DNA from: Candidatus Leucobacter sulfamidivorax
Lineage (GTDB): Bacteria > Actinomycetota > Actinomycetes > Actinomycetales > Microbacteriaceae
Assembly: GCA_016771945.1 (NCBI GenBank)
Contig: QZLF01000002.1
Location: 496,001-560,000, forward strand
Reading direction: 5' to 3'
DNA length: 64,000 nt
The notes under the pieces were generated by a model, which saw nothing but the letters and a program-made list of their open reading frames with translations, had not been told where the DNA came from and ran no database searches. This document shows positions 8,831 to 18,423 of the stretch, in pieces (position 1 is the first letter of the stretch; every line of letters starts with the position of its first letter). The position numbers and the translations under genes were made by a program.

Positions 8831-10681
<1,851 letters not shown>

Positions 10682-10685
10682 CGCC

Positions 10686-11129
10686 ATGATCATCGGCATC
10701 GGGGTGGATACGGTCGACATCGAGCGCTTCGGTCGGCAGCTCACCCGCACCCCGGCGCTGCTCGAGCGGCTGTTCGCTCCCGCCGAGCGGGAGCTGCCGA
10801 TGCACTCGCTCGCGGCGCGCTTCGCGGCCCGCGAGGCGCTCATCAAGGCGCTCGGCGGGTCGCACGGCCTCGGCTGGCACGACATGGAGGTGGTGCGCGG
10901 CGACGACCGCGTGCCCGCCTTCGCCGCGACGCCGGGGCTGAACCGGGAGATGGCGGCCAGGGGGGCGGATCGGGCGCACCTCTCGATGACCCACGAGGCC
11001 GGGGTCGCGACCGCGTTCGTCGTCATCGAAGCGGCGATCGGAGGATCGCTCGCGGGCGGATCGGGCGCCGCCCGATCGATCGCCGGCGGGTCGGCCGCCG
11101 AGCCGTCGGCGGAGGGGGAGCGCTCATGA
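10686..11129 (+). CDS. acpS: holo-[acyl-carrier-protein] synthase
   Basis: Transfers 4'-phosphopantetheine from CoA to apo-ACP. The magnesium-binding residues of the family are visible: Asp8 in IGVDTVDIERF and Glu50 in FAAREALIKALGG. The SMTHEAGVATAFVV segment closes the fold. The enzyme proper ends near residue 120; the remaining ~25 residues are a low-complexity Gly/Ser/Ala tail (GGS repeats) that I do not recognise from the family. It begins 4 nt after glmS and its stop overlaps the alr/tsaE start (ATGA). Placement next to glmS and alr is usual in actinobacteria. Confidence 0.95.
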   Translation: MIIGIGVDTVDIERFGRQLTRTPALLERLFAPAERELPMHSLAARFAAREALIKALGGSHGLGWHDMEVVRGDDRVPAFAATPGLNREMAARGADRAHLSMTHEAGVATAFVVIEAAIGGSLAGGSGAARSIAGGSAAEPSAEGERS

Positions 11130-12805
11130 GGACCGGATCGATGCGCATCGCCGAGATATCGCCCGCGGCCATCCGCCACAACGTGCGGCGGATCCGCGAG
11201 GTGACCGGGGGCGCCGCCGTCATCGCGGTGATCAAGGCCAACGGCTACGGGCACGGCTCGCTGATCGCCGCGCAGGCCGCGATCGAGGGCGGGGCGGAGC
11301 TGCTCGGGGTGACCGACCTCGAGGAGGCGCTCGGGCTGCGCGACCAGGGCGTCGAGGCCCCCATCCTGTGCTGGCTGCACGGCGTGAACGCGGATTTCGA
11401 CGCCGCGATCGCGGATCGCATCGAGATCGGGGTGAGCCATCTCGCCCAGCTCGAGGCGGTGGCCGCCGCGGCCGCCCGAGCGCGCGGCACCGCGACCGTG
11501 CAGTTCAAGGTCGACACGGGGCTCAGCCGGAACGGCGCGGCCCCGGTCGAGTGGGCCGAGCTCTTCGCCCGCGGAGCCGAGCTCGAGCGCGCGGGCCTCG
11601 TGCGGGTGCGCGGCGTCTTCAGCCACCTCGCGAACGCGGGGGAGGATCGCGACCGCGAGCAGGCGGGTCGCTTCGACGTCGCGGTCGAGATGCTCCGGGC
11701 CGCCGGCTGCGAGCCCGAGCTCGTGCACCTCGCCGCCTCGGCCGCGACCCTCACCTCGCCCCACCTGCACTACAACGCGGTGCGGGTCGGGGTCGCCCTC
11801 TTCGGGCTCAGCCCCTTCGCCGCCCGCAGCTCCGCCGAGCTCGGGCTGATCCCGGCGATGACGCTGAAGAGCGAGATCGTGGCGCTGCGCGAGGTGGCGG
11901 CGGGCACGGGCGTCTCCTACGGCTACAACCACATCGTGCAGAACGACACGACGCTGGCCCTCGTGCCGATCGGCTACGCCGACGGCATGCCGCGCGCGCT
12001 CAACGGCGCGGGAGCCACCGTCGCGATCGCGGGGCACCACTGCCCGATCGTGGGGCGCATCGGCATGGACCAGTGCATCGTCGACCTCGGCAGCCTCGCC
12101 AGGCGCGTCGGCCTCGGCGAGCCCGTCGTGCTCTTCGGCGATCCCTCGACCGGGGTGCCGCCGGTCGAGGTCTGGGCCGAGCTCATGGGCACGATCAACT
12201 ACGAGATCATCGTGGGCATCGGATCCCGCGTCGTGCGCGTGGCCGTGGACGAGGACCCCGCTTCCGGACCCGGACCGTCGGAGGCACCCGGATCCGCCCC
12301 CGCTCCCGCCTCCGTCGAGCGGCTCGAGATCGCGGATCCCGACGCCATGCACGAGCTGGGCCGGCGCCTGGGGGCCCGCCTCGCCGCGGGGGACCTCGTG
12401 ATCCTGACGGGCCCGCTCGGCGCCGGCAAGACGACGCTCGCCCGCGGCATCGGCGAGGGGCTGGGTGTCCGGGGACCGGTGACGAGCCCGACCTTCGTGC
12501 TCGCTCGCACGCACCCCTCGCTCGTGGGCGGCGCACCGCTCGTGCACGTCGACGCCTACCGCCTGGCCGACCCGGCCGAGCTCGACGACCTAGACCTCGA
12601 CTTCGAGGGGTCGGTGGTGGTCGCCGAATGGGGCGCGGGCATGGTGGAGGAGCGCGGATCCTGGCTCGAGATCGTCGTCGAGCGGCCGGAGGGCGCCGGC
12701 GCGGGTGCGTCGGGCGAGACCGAGAGCTACGAGGAGACGCTGGTCGAGCCGCGCACGGTGACGATCTCCGGCCACGGCAGCCGCTGGGCGGGAGGGGCGC
12801 TGTGA
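11126..12805 (+). CDS. alr-tsaE: fused alanine racemase / TsaE (t6A complex ATPase)
   Basis: A single 559-residue frame joins two enzymes. Residues 1 to about 375 are a PLP alanine racemase supplying D-alanine for peptidoglycan: the PLP lysine is Lys37 in VIKANGYGHG, followed by VDTGLSRNG, GYADGMPRAL and GRIGMDQ. A Pro/Ala/Gly-rich linker (about 375-395) leads to a TsaE domain (about 395-559) with Walker A GPLGAGKTT (Lys435), VTSPTFVL and HVDAYRL; TsaE drives the TsaBD t6A-transferase cycle with ATP. No internal stop separates the two, and the linker looks like a genuine tether. M6 is an alternative start. tsaB follows with a 4-nt overlap and tsaD two genes later, so both halves sit in their expected operon. 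Confidence 0.93.
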   Translation: MRTGSMRIAEISPAAIRHNVRRIREVTGGAAVIAVIKANGYGHGSLIAAQAAIEGGAELLGVTDLEEALGLRDQGVEAPILCWLHGVNADFDAAIADRIEIGVSHLAQLEAVAAAAARARGTATVQFKVDTGLSRNGAAPVEWAELFARGAELERAGLVRVRGVFSHLANAGEDRDREQAGRFDVAVEMLRAAGCEPELVHLAASAATLTSPHLHYNAVRVGVALFGLSPFAARSSAELGLIPAMTLKSEIVALREVAAGTGVSYGYNHIVQNDTTLALVPIGYADGMPRALNGAGATVAIAGHHCPIVGRIGMDQCIVDLGSLARRVGLGEPVVLFGDPSTGVPPVEVWAELMGTINYEIIVGIGSRVVRVAVDEDPASGPGPSEAPGSAPAPASVERLEIADPDAMHELGRRLGARLAAGDLVILTGPLGAGKTTLARGIGEGLGVRGPVTSPTFVLARTHPSLVGGAPLVHVDAYRLADPAELDDLDLDFEGSVVVAEWGAGMVEERGSWLEIVVERPEGAGAGASGETESYEETLVEPRTVTISGHGSRWAGGAL

Positions 12806-13431
12806 GCCTGGTGCCCGCGCTCATCGCCATCGACACCTCGATCGGCACGAGCGTGGCGGTCGGAGCCGGCGGCGAGGTCTTCGAGTTCGAGAGCGCCGAC
12901 CGGCGCGGCCACACCGAGGCGATCGGCGAGCTGATCGCGGCGGGTCTCGACGCGCCGGGCGTCTCGCCGGCGCGGATCACGGGAGTCGTGGTCGGCATCG
13001 GTCCCGGTCCCTTCACCGGTCTGCGGGTCGGCATCGCCGCGGCGAAGGCGCTCGCCGCAGGGCTCGGCGTGCCGCTGCTGCCGCTCTCGGGCCACGAGGC
13101 CGTGGCGTTCGAGGCGATGTCCCGTACTCCCGATGAGCGCCCCGTTCGCGTGCTGCAGGACGCGAGGCGCAGGGAGCTCTTCGTCACCGAGTACACGGGC
13201 CTCGATGCCCGGGGTCTGCCGGCGCGCAGCGCGGACGCCCACCTGCTCGCCCGCGCCGACTGCGTCGAGGAGGAGCGGGACGTCTGGCCCGAGCGCATCC
13301 CGGCCGCAGGGCTGCTCCGCCTCGCCGAGCTGCGGCTCAGGGCGGGGCGCGGCTTCGAGCCGGACCGCGCCCTCTACCTCCGCGCGCCCGATGCCGCCCA
13401 GCCGAGAGCCCCGAAGCGGGTGAGCGCGTGA
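12802..13431 (+). CDS. tsaB: tRNA t6A37 threonylcarbamoyltransferase complex dimerization subunit TsaB
   Basis: 209 residues. The inactive ASKHA-fold partner of TsaD: it opens [14 protein letters not shown] and has the typical [23 protein letters not shown] block (about residues 61-83). It forms a heterodimer with TsaD and recruits TsaE. The GTG start overlaps the preceding stop (GTGA); the frame stays open upstream, but homology starts at ALIAIDTS. It lies between the alr/tsaE fusion and rimI, the usual order. Confidence 0.93.
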   Translation: MSLVPALIAIDTSIGTSVAVGAGGEVFEFESADRRGHTEAIGELIAAGLDAPGVSPARITGVVVGIGPGPFTGLRVGIAAAKALAAGLGVPLLPLSGHEAVAFEAMSRTPDERPVRVLQDARRRELFVTEYTGLDARGLPARSADAHLLARADCVEEERDVWPERIPAAGLLRLAELRLRAGRGFEPDRALYLRAPDAAQPRAPKRVSA

Positions 13432-13913
13432 GCGGGGCGAGCCCGACGCGGGACCGCGAACTGAGCATCAGGCCCGCATCGATCGACGACCTCGACGCGA
13501 TATGGGCCATCGAGGCGGCCGTCTTCGCCTCCGAGGCCTGGAGCCGCGAGATGATGCGCGAGGAGCTGACCGGGGATCACCGCGTCTACCTCGCCCTCGT
13601 CGACGGGGCGGGCGCGGTGCGCGGCTACGGCGGGCTGCTCGCAGTCGGCGCGGAGGGGGACGTCCAGACGATCGCGCTCGACCCGGCTTCCCGGGGCGGG
13701 GGCCAGGGGCGGCGCCTCATGAACGCGCTGCTCGACGCCGGCGAGGGGCTCGGCGTGCGCGAGGTCTTCCTCGAGGTGCGCGCCGACAATCCGGTCGCGC
13801 GGGGGCTCTACGCCTCGCTGGGTTTCGAGGAGATCGGCGTGCGTCCCCGCTACTACCAGCCCGACGGCATCGACGCGATCGTGATGCGACTGGAAACGGG
13901 GGAGCGTCGATGA
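13428..13913 (+). CDS. rimI: ribosomal protein S18 alanine N-acetyltransferase-like GNAT protein
   Basis: 161-residue GNAT fold. The N-terminal [17 protein letters not shown] and the acetyl-CoA pyrophosphate loop in [18 protein letters not shown] are clear, as is the C-terminal [20 protein letters not shown] typical of RimI. Family members acetylate the N-terminal alanine of ribosomal protein S18, and some acetylate other proteins. The tsaB-rimI-tsaD order is conserved and supports the name. GTG start with 4-nt overlap on both sides. Confidence 0.88.
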   Translation: MSGASPTRDRELSIRPASIDDLDAIWAIEAAVFASEAWSREMMREELTGDHRVYLALVDGAGAVRGYGGLLAVGAEGDVQTIALDPASRGGGQGRRLMNALLDAGEGLGVREVFLEVRADNPVARGLYASLGFEEIGVRPRYYQPDGIDAIVMRLETGERR

Positions 13914-14992
13914 GCACGCGGGAACCTCTGGTCCTGGGCATCGAGACGAGCTGCGACGAGACCGGCATCGGCATCGTGCGGGGCCGCACCCTGCTCGCCA
14001 ACACGATCGCCTCGTCGATGGACGAGCACGCCCGCTTCGGCGGGGTCGTGCCCGAGGTGGCGGCGCGGGCGCACCTCGAGGCGCTCACCCCCACGATCGA
14101 GAAGGCCGTCGCCGAGGCCGGGATCCGCCTCGACGATCTCGACGCGGTCGCGGTGACCTGCGGGCCGGGCCTCGCAGGCGCCCTCATGGTCGGGATCGCC
14201 GCCGCGAAGGCGCTCGCCATCGGCCTCGGAAAGCCGCTGTACGCGGTCAACCACCTCGTCGGGCACGTGGGGGCGGATCTGCTCCAGGGTGAGGGGCTGC
14301 GCGAGGTCTCGGGCCCCGTCGGCGAGCTCGAACTGCCCACGGTCGCGCTGCTCGTCTCGGGCGGGCACACCTCCCTGCTGCTCGTGCGAGACCTCGTGGG
14401 CGAGGTCGAGCTGCTCGGCGAGACCATCGACGATGCGGCGGGGGAGGCCTTCGACAAGGTGGCGCGCCTGCTCGGGCTGCCCTACCCCGGCGGCCCGCAC
14501 ATCGACCGGGTCGCGGCCGAGGGCGATCCCGCGGCCATCCGCTTCCCGCGCGGGCTCACGCTGCCCAAGGACCTCGAGCGGCACCGCTACGACTTCTCGT
14601 TCTCGGGGCTGAAGACCTCTGTGGCGCGCTGGGTCGAGAAGCGCACCGCCGAGGGGCTGCCGATCCCGGTGGCCGACGTCGCCGCGAGCTTCCGCGAGGC
14701 CGTGGCCGACGTGCTCACCGCGAAGGCGATCGCCGCGTGCCGCGACTTCGGCGTGCCCCGGCTGCTGCTCGGCGGGGGCGTCGCCGCGAACGCGCGGGTG
14801 CGCGAGCTCGCGGCCGAGCGCGCGGCGGCGGCCGGCGTCGAGCTGCGCGTGCCGCCGCTGTCGCTGTGCACCGACAACGGGGCCATGATCGCCTCGCTCG
14901 GCGCCCAGCTCGTCATGGCCGGGCATGCGCCCTCGGGCCTCGGCTTCGGCGCCGACTCGACGCTGCCGGTGACCGCGGTGCAGGTGCGCTGA
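13910..14992 (+). CDS. tsaD: tRNA t6A37 threonylcarbamoyltransferase subunit TsaD
   Basis: Catalytic subunit that moves the threonylcarbamoyl group onto A37 of ANN-decoding tRNAs. 360 residues, opening [15 protein letters not shown]. Metal ligands are visible: His115 and His119 in NHLVGHV and Asp322 in [19 protein letters not shown] marks the nucleotide site. The ATG at 13910 overlaps the rimI stop (ATGA); the frame is open further upstream but homology begins here. Last gene of the glmS operon; it converges on the radical SAM gene 31 nt away. Confidence 0.97.
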   Translation: MSTREPLVLGIETSCDETGIGIVRGRTLLANTIASSMDEHARFGGVVPEVAARAHLEALTPTIEKAVAEAGIRLDDLDAVAVTCGPGLAGALMVGIAAAKALAIGLGKPLYAVNHLVGHVGADLLQGEGLREVSGPVGELELPTVALLVSGGHTSLLLVRDLVGEVELLGETIDDAAGEAFDKVARLLGLPYPGGPHIDRVAAEGDPAAIRFPRGLTLPKDLERHRYDFSFSGLKTSVARWVEKRTAEGLPIPVADVAASFREAVADVLTAKAIAACRDFGVPRLLLGGGVAANARVRELAAERAAAAGVELRVPPLSLCTDNGAMIASLGAQLVMAGHAPSGLGFGADSTLPVTAVQVR

Positions 14993-15023
14993 GCCATTCC
15001 GTCCCGCTCGGGGGAGGCGCGGC

Positions 15024-16094
15024 TCAGAACAGGGTCGGCGCGTCCGGCGCTCCGGGCGTCGCGGAGCCGGCGGCCCGAGCCAGCGCGGCCGGAGAGGGGG
15101 CGCCGCGCGGCCGCTCGAGGCCGTAGCGGCGGATGAGCGGGCGGATCCGCCCCGCCAGCTCCATGCGATAGCCCTGCGGCGCACGGCTGCTGCTGCCCGG
15201 GTACAGCTTGCGGTAGGCGGGCACGAGCTCGGGGTGGCAGCGCTCGAGCCAGGCGAAGAACCACGGCTTGACGTGGGCGCGCAGGTGCAGCGGGCCGTAG
15301 AGCACCGACTGCGCCCCGGCGTCGCGGATGTCGCGCAGCAGGCGGGAGAGGTGGGCGGCGCCGTCGGTGAGGTGCGGCAGCACCGGCATGAGGAAGACCT
15401 CGCAGGCGAAGCCCGCCTCGCGGGCGGCCGCGATCGTCTCGAGCCGGGCCCGTGCGCTCGGGGTGCCGGGCTCGATCGACTGCTGCAGCTCGGGGTCCCC
15501 GATCGCGATGGACATGGCGAGCGAGACGCCCGAGCGCTCGCGCGCCTCGGCGAGCAGCGGCAGGTCGCGCCGCAGCAGCGTGCCCTTCGTGAGGAGCGAC
15601 AGCGGCGTGCCGCTGCGACTCAGCGCGCCGATGATGCCGGGCATCAGCCGGTAGCGGCCCTCGGCCCGCTGGTAGGGGTCGGTGTTCGTGCCGAGCGCGA
15701 CGTGCTCCCGCCGCCACGAGGGACGGGCGAGCTCGCGGCCGAGCACCTCGGCGACGTTGACCTTCACCACGATCTGCGAGTCGAAGTCGGCGCCCGTGTC
15801 GAGCTCGAGATAGCGGTGGGAGCCGCGCGCGAAGCAGTAGACGCAGGCGTGCGAGCAGCCGCGGTAGGGGTTGATCGTCCAGGTGAACGGCATCGAGGAG
15901 GCGCCCGGTACCCGGTTGAGGGCGCTCTTGGCGAGCACCTCGTGGAAGACCACGCCCCGGAACTCGGGCGAGCGCACCGTGCGCAGGTGCCCGGGCATCG
16001 CCGCGACCTCGCTCAGGGCGAGGCCGGGAAGGGCGTCGTCCGGCGGCGCCCCCGGTCGATCCGGCTGCACCACGCTCTGTCCGCTCCATCTCAC
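15024..16094 (-). CDS. Rv2578c-family radical SAM protein (SplB-related), probable SOS gene
   Basis: 356 residues. The iron-sulfur motif CxxxCxxC is Cys80, Cys84, Cys87 in RGCSHACVYCFARGSH. The surrounding text (SALNRVPGASSMPFTWTINP, VALGTNTDPYQRAEGRY, LLTKGTLLRRDLPLL) matches the mycobacterial Rv2578c family. These are radical SAM enzymes distantly related to spore photoproduct lyase; the reaction is not established to my knowledge. The GTG at 16094 is chosen because the family begins with a (M/V)RW...Q motif, seen here as VRWSGQ, although the frame is open far upstream. A perfect palindromic LexA box sits 9 nt upstream of the start, implying DNA-damage induction and a role in repair or damage tolerance (inference). 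Confidence 0.9.
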   Translation of the reverse strand: MRWSGQSVVQPDRPGAPPDDALPGLALSEVAAMPGHLRTVRSPEFRGVVFHEVLAKSALNRVPGASSMPFTWTINPYRGCSHACVYCFARGSHRYLELDTGADFDSQIVVKVNVAEVLGRELARPSWRREHVALGTNTDPYQRAEGRYRLMPGIIGALSRSGTPLSLLTKGTLLRRDLPLLAEARERSGVSLAMSIAIGDPELQQSIEPGTPSARARLETIAAAREAGFACEVFLMPVLPHLTDGAAHLSRLLRDIRDAGAQSVLYGPLHLRAHVKPWFFAWLERCHPELVPAYRKLYPGSSSRAPQGYRMELAGRIRPLIRRYGLERPRGAPSPAALARAAGSATPGAPDAPTLF

Positions 16095-16102
16095 GGGTTT
16101 AT

Positions 16103-16118
16103 TCGAACATATGTTCGA
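16103..16118. promoter_or_regulatory. LexA (SOS) box
   Basis: TCGAACATATGTTCGA is a perfect 16-bp palindrome matching the actinobacterial SOS consensus TCGAAC-N4-GTTCGA. It lies 8 nt upstream of the radical SAM gene start on the minus strand and would overlap its promoter. Confidence 0.9.
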
Positions 16119-16186
16119 GTGAATCGCAAGCGGGAGTGGATCCCGGTTCCGGGAAATGCGCCGGGAAGCCGGGAAGGAGGCGCGGA

Positions 16187-17101
16187 TCAGCGCGCGGCGA
16201 GCGCGCGCTCGCGCGAGGGCGCCACGCCGTACTCGCGCTTGAACGCCCGGGAGAAGGTGTCGACGTCGACGAAGCCGCTGCGGTGGGCGGCCTCGGCGAC
16301 GGAGCTGCCGGATCGCAGCAGCCGCTGCGCGATCTCGAGGCGGCGACGCCTGATGCAGGCGGCCGGGGCGTCGCCCCCGTCGTGCGCGAAGAGCTTCTGG
16401 GTGTAGCGCAACGAGATGTGGAAGGCGCGCGCGAGCGACTCGGGGGTGAGCTCCGGGTCCGCGGCGTGCTCGTCGACGTGCAGCCGCAGCGCGAGGGCGA
16501 GCAGTTCCGCCTCGAGCGGCGGGGGAGCCGAGGGCCGATCCGCGGAGATCGCCGCCCGCAGCAGGGAGGCGAGCGATTCGGCGATCGCCTCGTCCTCGAC
16601 CCGGTTCCGCTGTCGGCTCTCGGGGTCGATCGAGCCCGCCAGAGCGGCGAGCGCCCGCAGCGGACCGCTCGGGTGCAGCACCCGGGCCGTGAGATCCTCG
16701 AACGCGTTGCCCACCCGCGACACGGCGCGGCGGGGCAGCTGCAGCACGATCTCGCTCATCTGCGCGGGGAACGCGAGCGTGTACGGGGCCGAGGCGTCGT
16801 AGAGCGCGGCGGCTCCCGGCGTCAGCCGGGCCGTGCGGCCGTGCTGGGAGACGGATCCGGATCCGCTGCGATGCAGCGAGAGCAGGATGTCCTCGCGGGG
16901 GCTCTCGGCGATGACGGCGCGATCCCGCACCACCTCGGAGGCGCGGCTCGCGACTGCGGTCAGCGTGACCCCCGGCGCCAGCTCGACCTGCTCCAGGCTC
17001 GCCTGGAAGAGGGGATTCGCCGAGCGCACCCGGAGCGGCACGAAGGCCGTGCTGCAGGCCTGCATCCATTCGGATACCGATGCGACCTCCGCGTGCAACA
17101 T
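16187..17101 (-). CDS. AraC-family transcriptional regulator of the nitrilase cluster
   Basis: 304 residues: an N-terminal AraC_binding_2-like sensor region (about 1-180, with ILLSLHRSGSGSVSQHGR and LTPGAAALYDA) and a C-terminal double helix-turn-helix (about 205-304; FHISLRYTQKLFAHDG, then EAAHRSGFVDVDTFSRAFKR). The layout resembles regulators such as NitR and FeaR. The ATG at 17101 is preferred over upstream starts because sensor homology begins right after it. It diverges from the nitrilase gene, and three short repeats lie between them. It most likely activates the nitrilase/aldoxime genes in response to a nitrile- or aldoxime-related effector; that is inferred from position. Confidence 0.85.
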   Translation of the reverse strand: MLHAEVASVSEWMQACSTAFVPLRVRSANPLFQASLEQVELAPGVTLTAVASRASEVVRDRAVIAESPREDILLSLHRSGSGSVSQHGRTARLTPGAAALYDASAPYTLAFPAQMSEIVLQLPRRAVSRVGNAFEDLTARVLHPSGPLRALAALAGSIDPESRQRNRVEDEAIAESLASLLRAAISADRPSAPPPLEAELLALALRLHVDEHAADPELTPESLARAFHISLRYTQKLFAHDGGDAPAACIRRRRLEIAQRLLRSGSSVAEAAHRSGFVDVDTFSRAFKREYGVAPSRERALAAR

Positions 17102-17174
17102 GCCCCGATTGTAGGTTTCGCGAGCCCGGGGCGCCAGAGGCGGGATGCGCGACGGCCCCGCCGAGGCCGGGATC

Positions 17175-17236
17175 GTGCGCGGAATGCCGGATCCGCCCCC
17201 GCGTGCGCGAATCGTCGGATGCCGTGCGCGCAATCC
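17175..17236 (+). promoter_or_regulatory. direct repeats, candidate AraC-regulator operator
   Basis: The motif GTGCGCG followed by (N)AAT occurs at 17175, 17203 and 17224. The first two also share a CGGAT extension. The last two are exactly 21 bp apart, the spacing of AraC-type half-sites, and the last ends just before the expected -35 of the nitrilase promoter. The rest of the 213-nt divergent gap shows nothing else clear. Confidence 0.5.
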
Positions 17237-17261
17237 CTGGGCCTCCCTCCCCGCGCCTTTC

Positions 17262-17267
17262 TAGCCT
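17262..17267 (+). promoter_or_regulatory. predicted -10 element of the nitrilase gene
   Basis: TAGCCT lies 47 nt upstream of the ATG at 17315, leaving a leader of about 40 nt that contains a good Shine-Dalgarno (GAAGGGGAG, 17300-17308). No consensus -35 is present, which fits an activator-dependent promoter. Confidence 0.45.
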
Positions 17268-17314
17268 GAGGACACCGCGGCGACGAGGCCGCGACGAACG
17301 GAAGGGGAGCTCCC

Positions 17315-18370
17315 ATGACCGACTACACCCACCAGTTCCGAGCGGCGACCGACTACACCCACCAGTTCCGAGCGGCCGTCGTGCAGGCGGAGCCCGTCTG
17401 GCTCGACCTCGAGGGCGGGATCGACAAGGTGATCGCGCTCTCGCGCGAGGCGAAGCGGAACGGCGCGCAGATCGTCGCCTTCCCCGAGACCTTCATCCCC
17501 GGCTACCCCTGGTACCTCTGGCTCGACTCGGTCGCCTGGCAGTCGCAGTTCACCGTGCGCTACGCGCAGAACTCCCTCGAGATCGGCAGCGAGCAGTGGA
17601 AGCGCATCGAGCGCGCGGCGGCGGAGATCGGGATCACGATCGCACTCGGCTTCAGCGAGCGCGAGGGCGGCTCGATGTACATGGCCCAGGCGCTCATCGA
17701 CGACACGGGCCGGACGCTCATGACGCGACGGAAGCTGAAGCCCACTCACGTCGAGCGCACCCAGTTCGGCGACGGCGACGGATCCGACTTCGAGGTGGTC
17801 GACACTCCCGTGGGACGCGTCGGCGCGCTCAACTGCTGGGAGCACCTGCAGCCGCTCACGAAGTACGCGCTCTTCGCGCAGCAGGAGCAGCTGCACATCG
17901 CGGCCTGGCCGAGCTTCTCGATCTTCGAGGGGGCGGTGAACGCGCTCGGCGCCGAGGTGAACAACGGCGCCTCCCGCCAGTACGCCGTCGAAGGCCAGAA
18001 CTTCGTGCTCGCACCGTGCGCCGTCGTCGGCGAGGCCGCCCAGGAGCTCTTCTGCGACACCGACATGAAGAAGCAGTTCCTCGGGGTCGGCGGCGGCTAC
18101 GCGCGCATCTACGGGCCCGACGGGCGCTCGCTCGCCGAGCCGCTCGACCCGGCCGAGGAGGGGATCCTCTACGCCGACATCGACTACGCGGGCATCCTCG
18201 CCGCGAAGAACGCCGCGGATCCCGTCGGCCACTACTCGCGCCCGGACGTGTTCGCGCTGCATCTGGAGAAGCGGGGGCGCCTGCCGAAGGTCACCGCCGA
18301 GCCGGTGCGTGCCGAGGCGCCCGAGGCCGCGGCCGCCGAGGCCGAGGCGCAGCCGGTGACGAGCCTGTGA
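17315..18370 (+). CDS. nitrilase (carbon-nitrogen hydrolase family)
   Basis: 351 residues; hydrolyses an organic nitrile to the carboxylic acid and ammonia. The catalytic Glu-Lys-Cys triad is visible: Glu58 in FPETFIPGYP, Lys140 in RRKLKPTHVER and Cys174 in ALNCWEHLQP. The wording around Cys174 and GASRQYAVEGQNFVL is that of true nitrilases acting on aromatic or arylaliphatic nitriles rather than of amidases. Odd features: the first 10 residues after Met (TDYTHQFRAA) are repeated exactly, and the C-terminus ends in a Glu/Ala-rich tail. Next to an aldoxime dehydratase gene, it would complete an aldoxime-nitrile-acid route. Expression is probably under the divergent AraC protein. Confidence 0.93.
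   Translation: MTDYTHQFRAATDYTHQFRAAVVQAEPVWLDLEGGIDKVIALSREAKRNGAQIVAFPETFIPGYPWYLWLDSVAWQSQFTVRYAQNSLEIGSEQWKRIERAAAEIGITIALGFSEREGGSMYMAQALIDDTGRTLMTRRKLKPTHVERTQFGDGDGSDFEVVDTPVGRVGALNCWEHLQPLTKYALFAQQEQLHIAAWPSFSIFEGAVNALGAEVNNGASRQYAVEGQNFVLAPCAVVGEAAQELFCDTDMKKQFLGVGGGYARIYGPDGRSLAEPLDPAEEGILYADIDYAGILAAKNAADPVGHYSRPDVFALHLEKRGRLPKVTAEPVRAEAPEAAAAEAEAQPVTSL
17317..17376 (+). repeat. exact 30-nt tandem duplication at the nitrilase N-terminus
   Basis: Bases 17317-17346 and 17347-17376 are identical. They encode TDYTHQFRAA twice, in frame. The native N-terminus was presumably one copy, since nitrilases usually begin about 10 residues before the AVVQAEPVW strand. Confidence 0.95.
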
Positions 18371-18423
18371 CTGCCGCTCAACCATCCCTGACCGAAAGGA
18401 ACCCGAAGACCCTGGAGACACCG

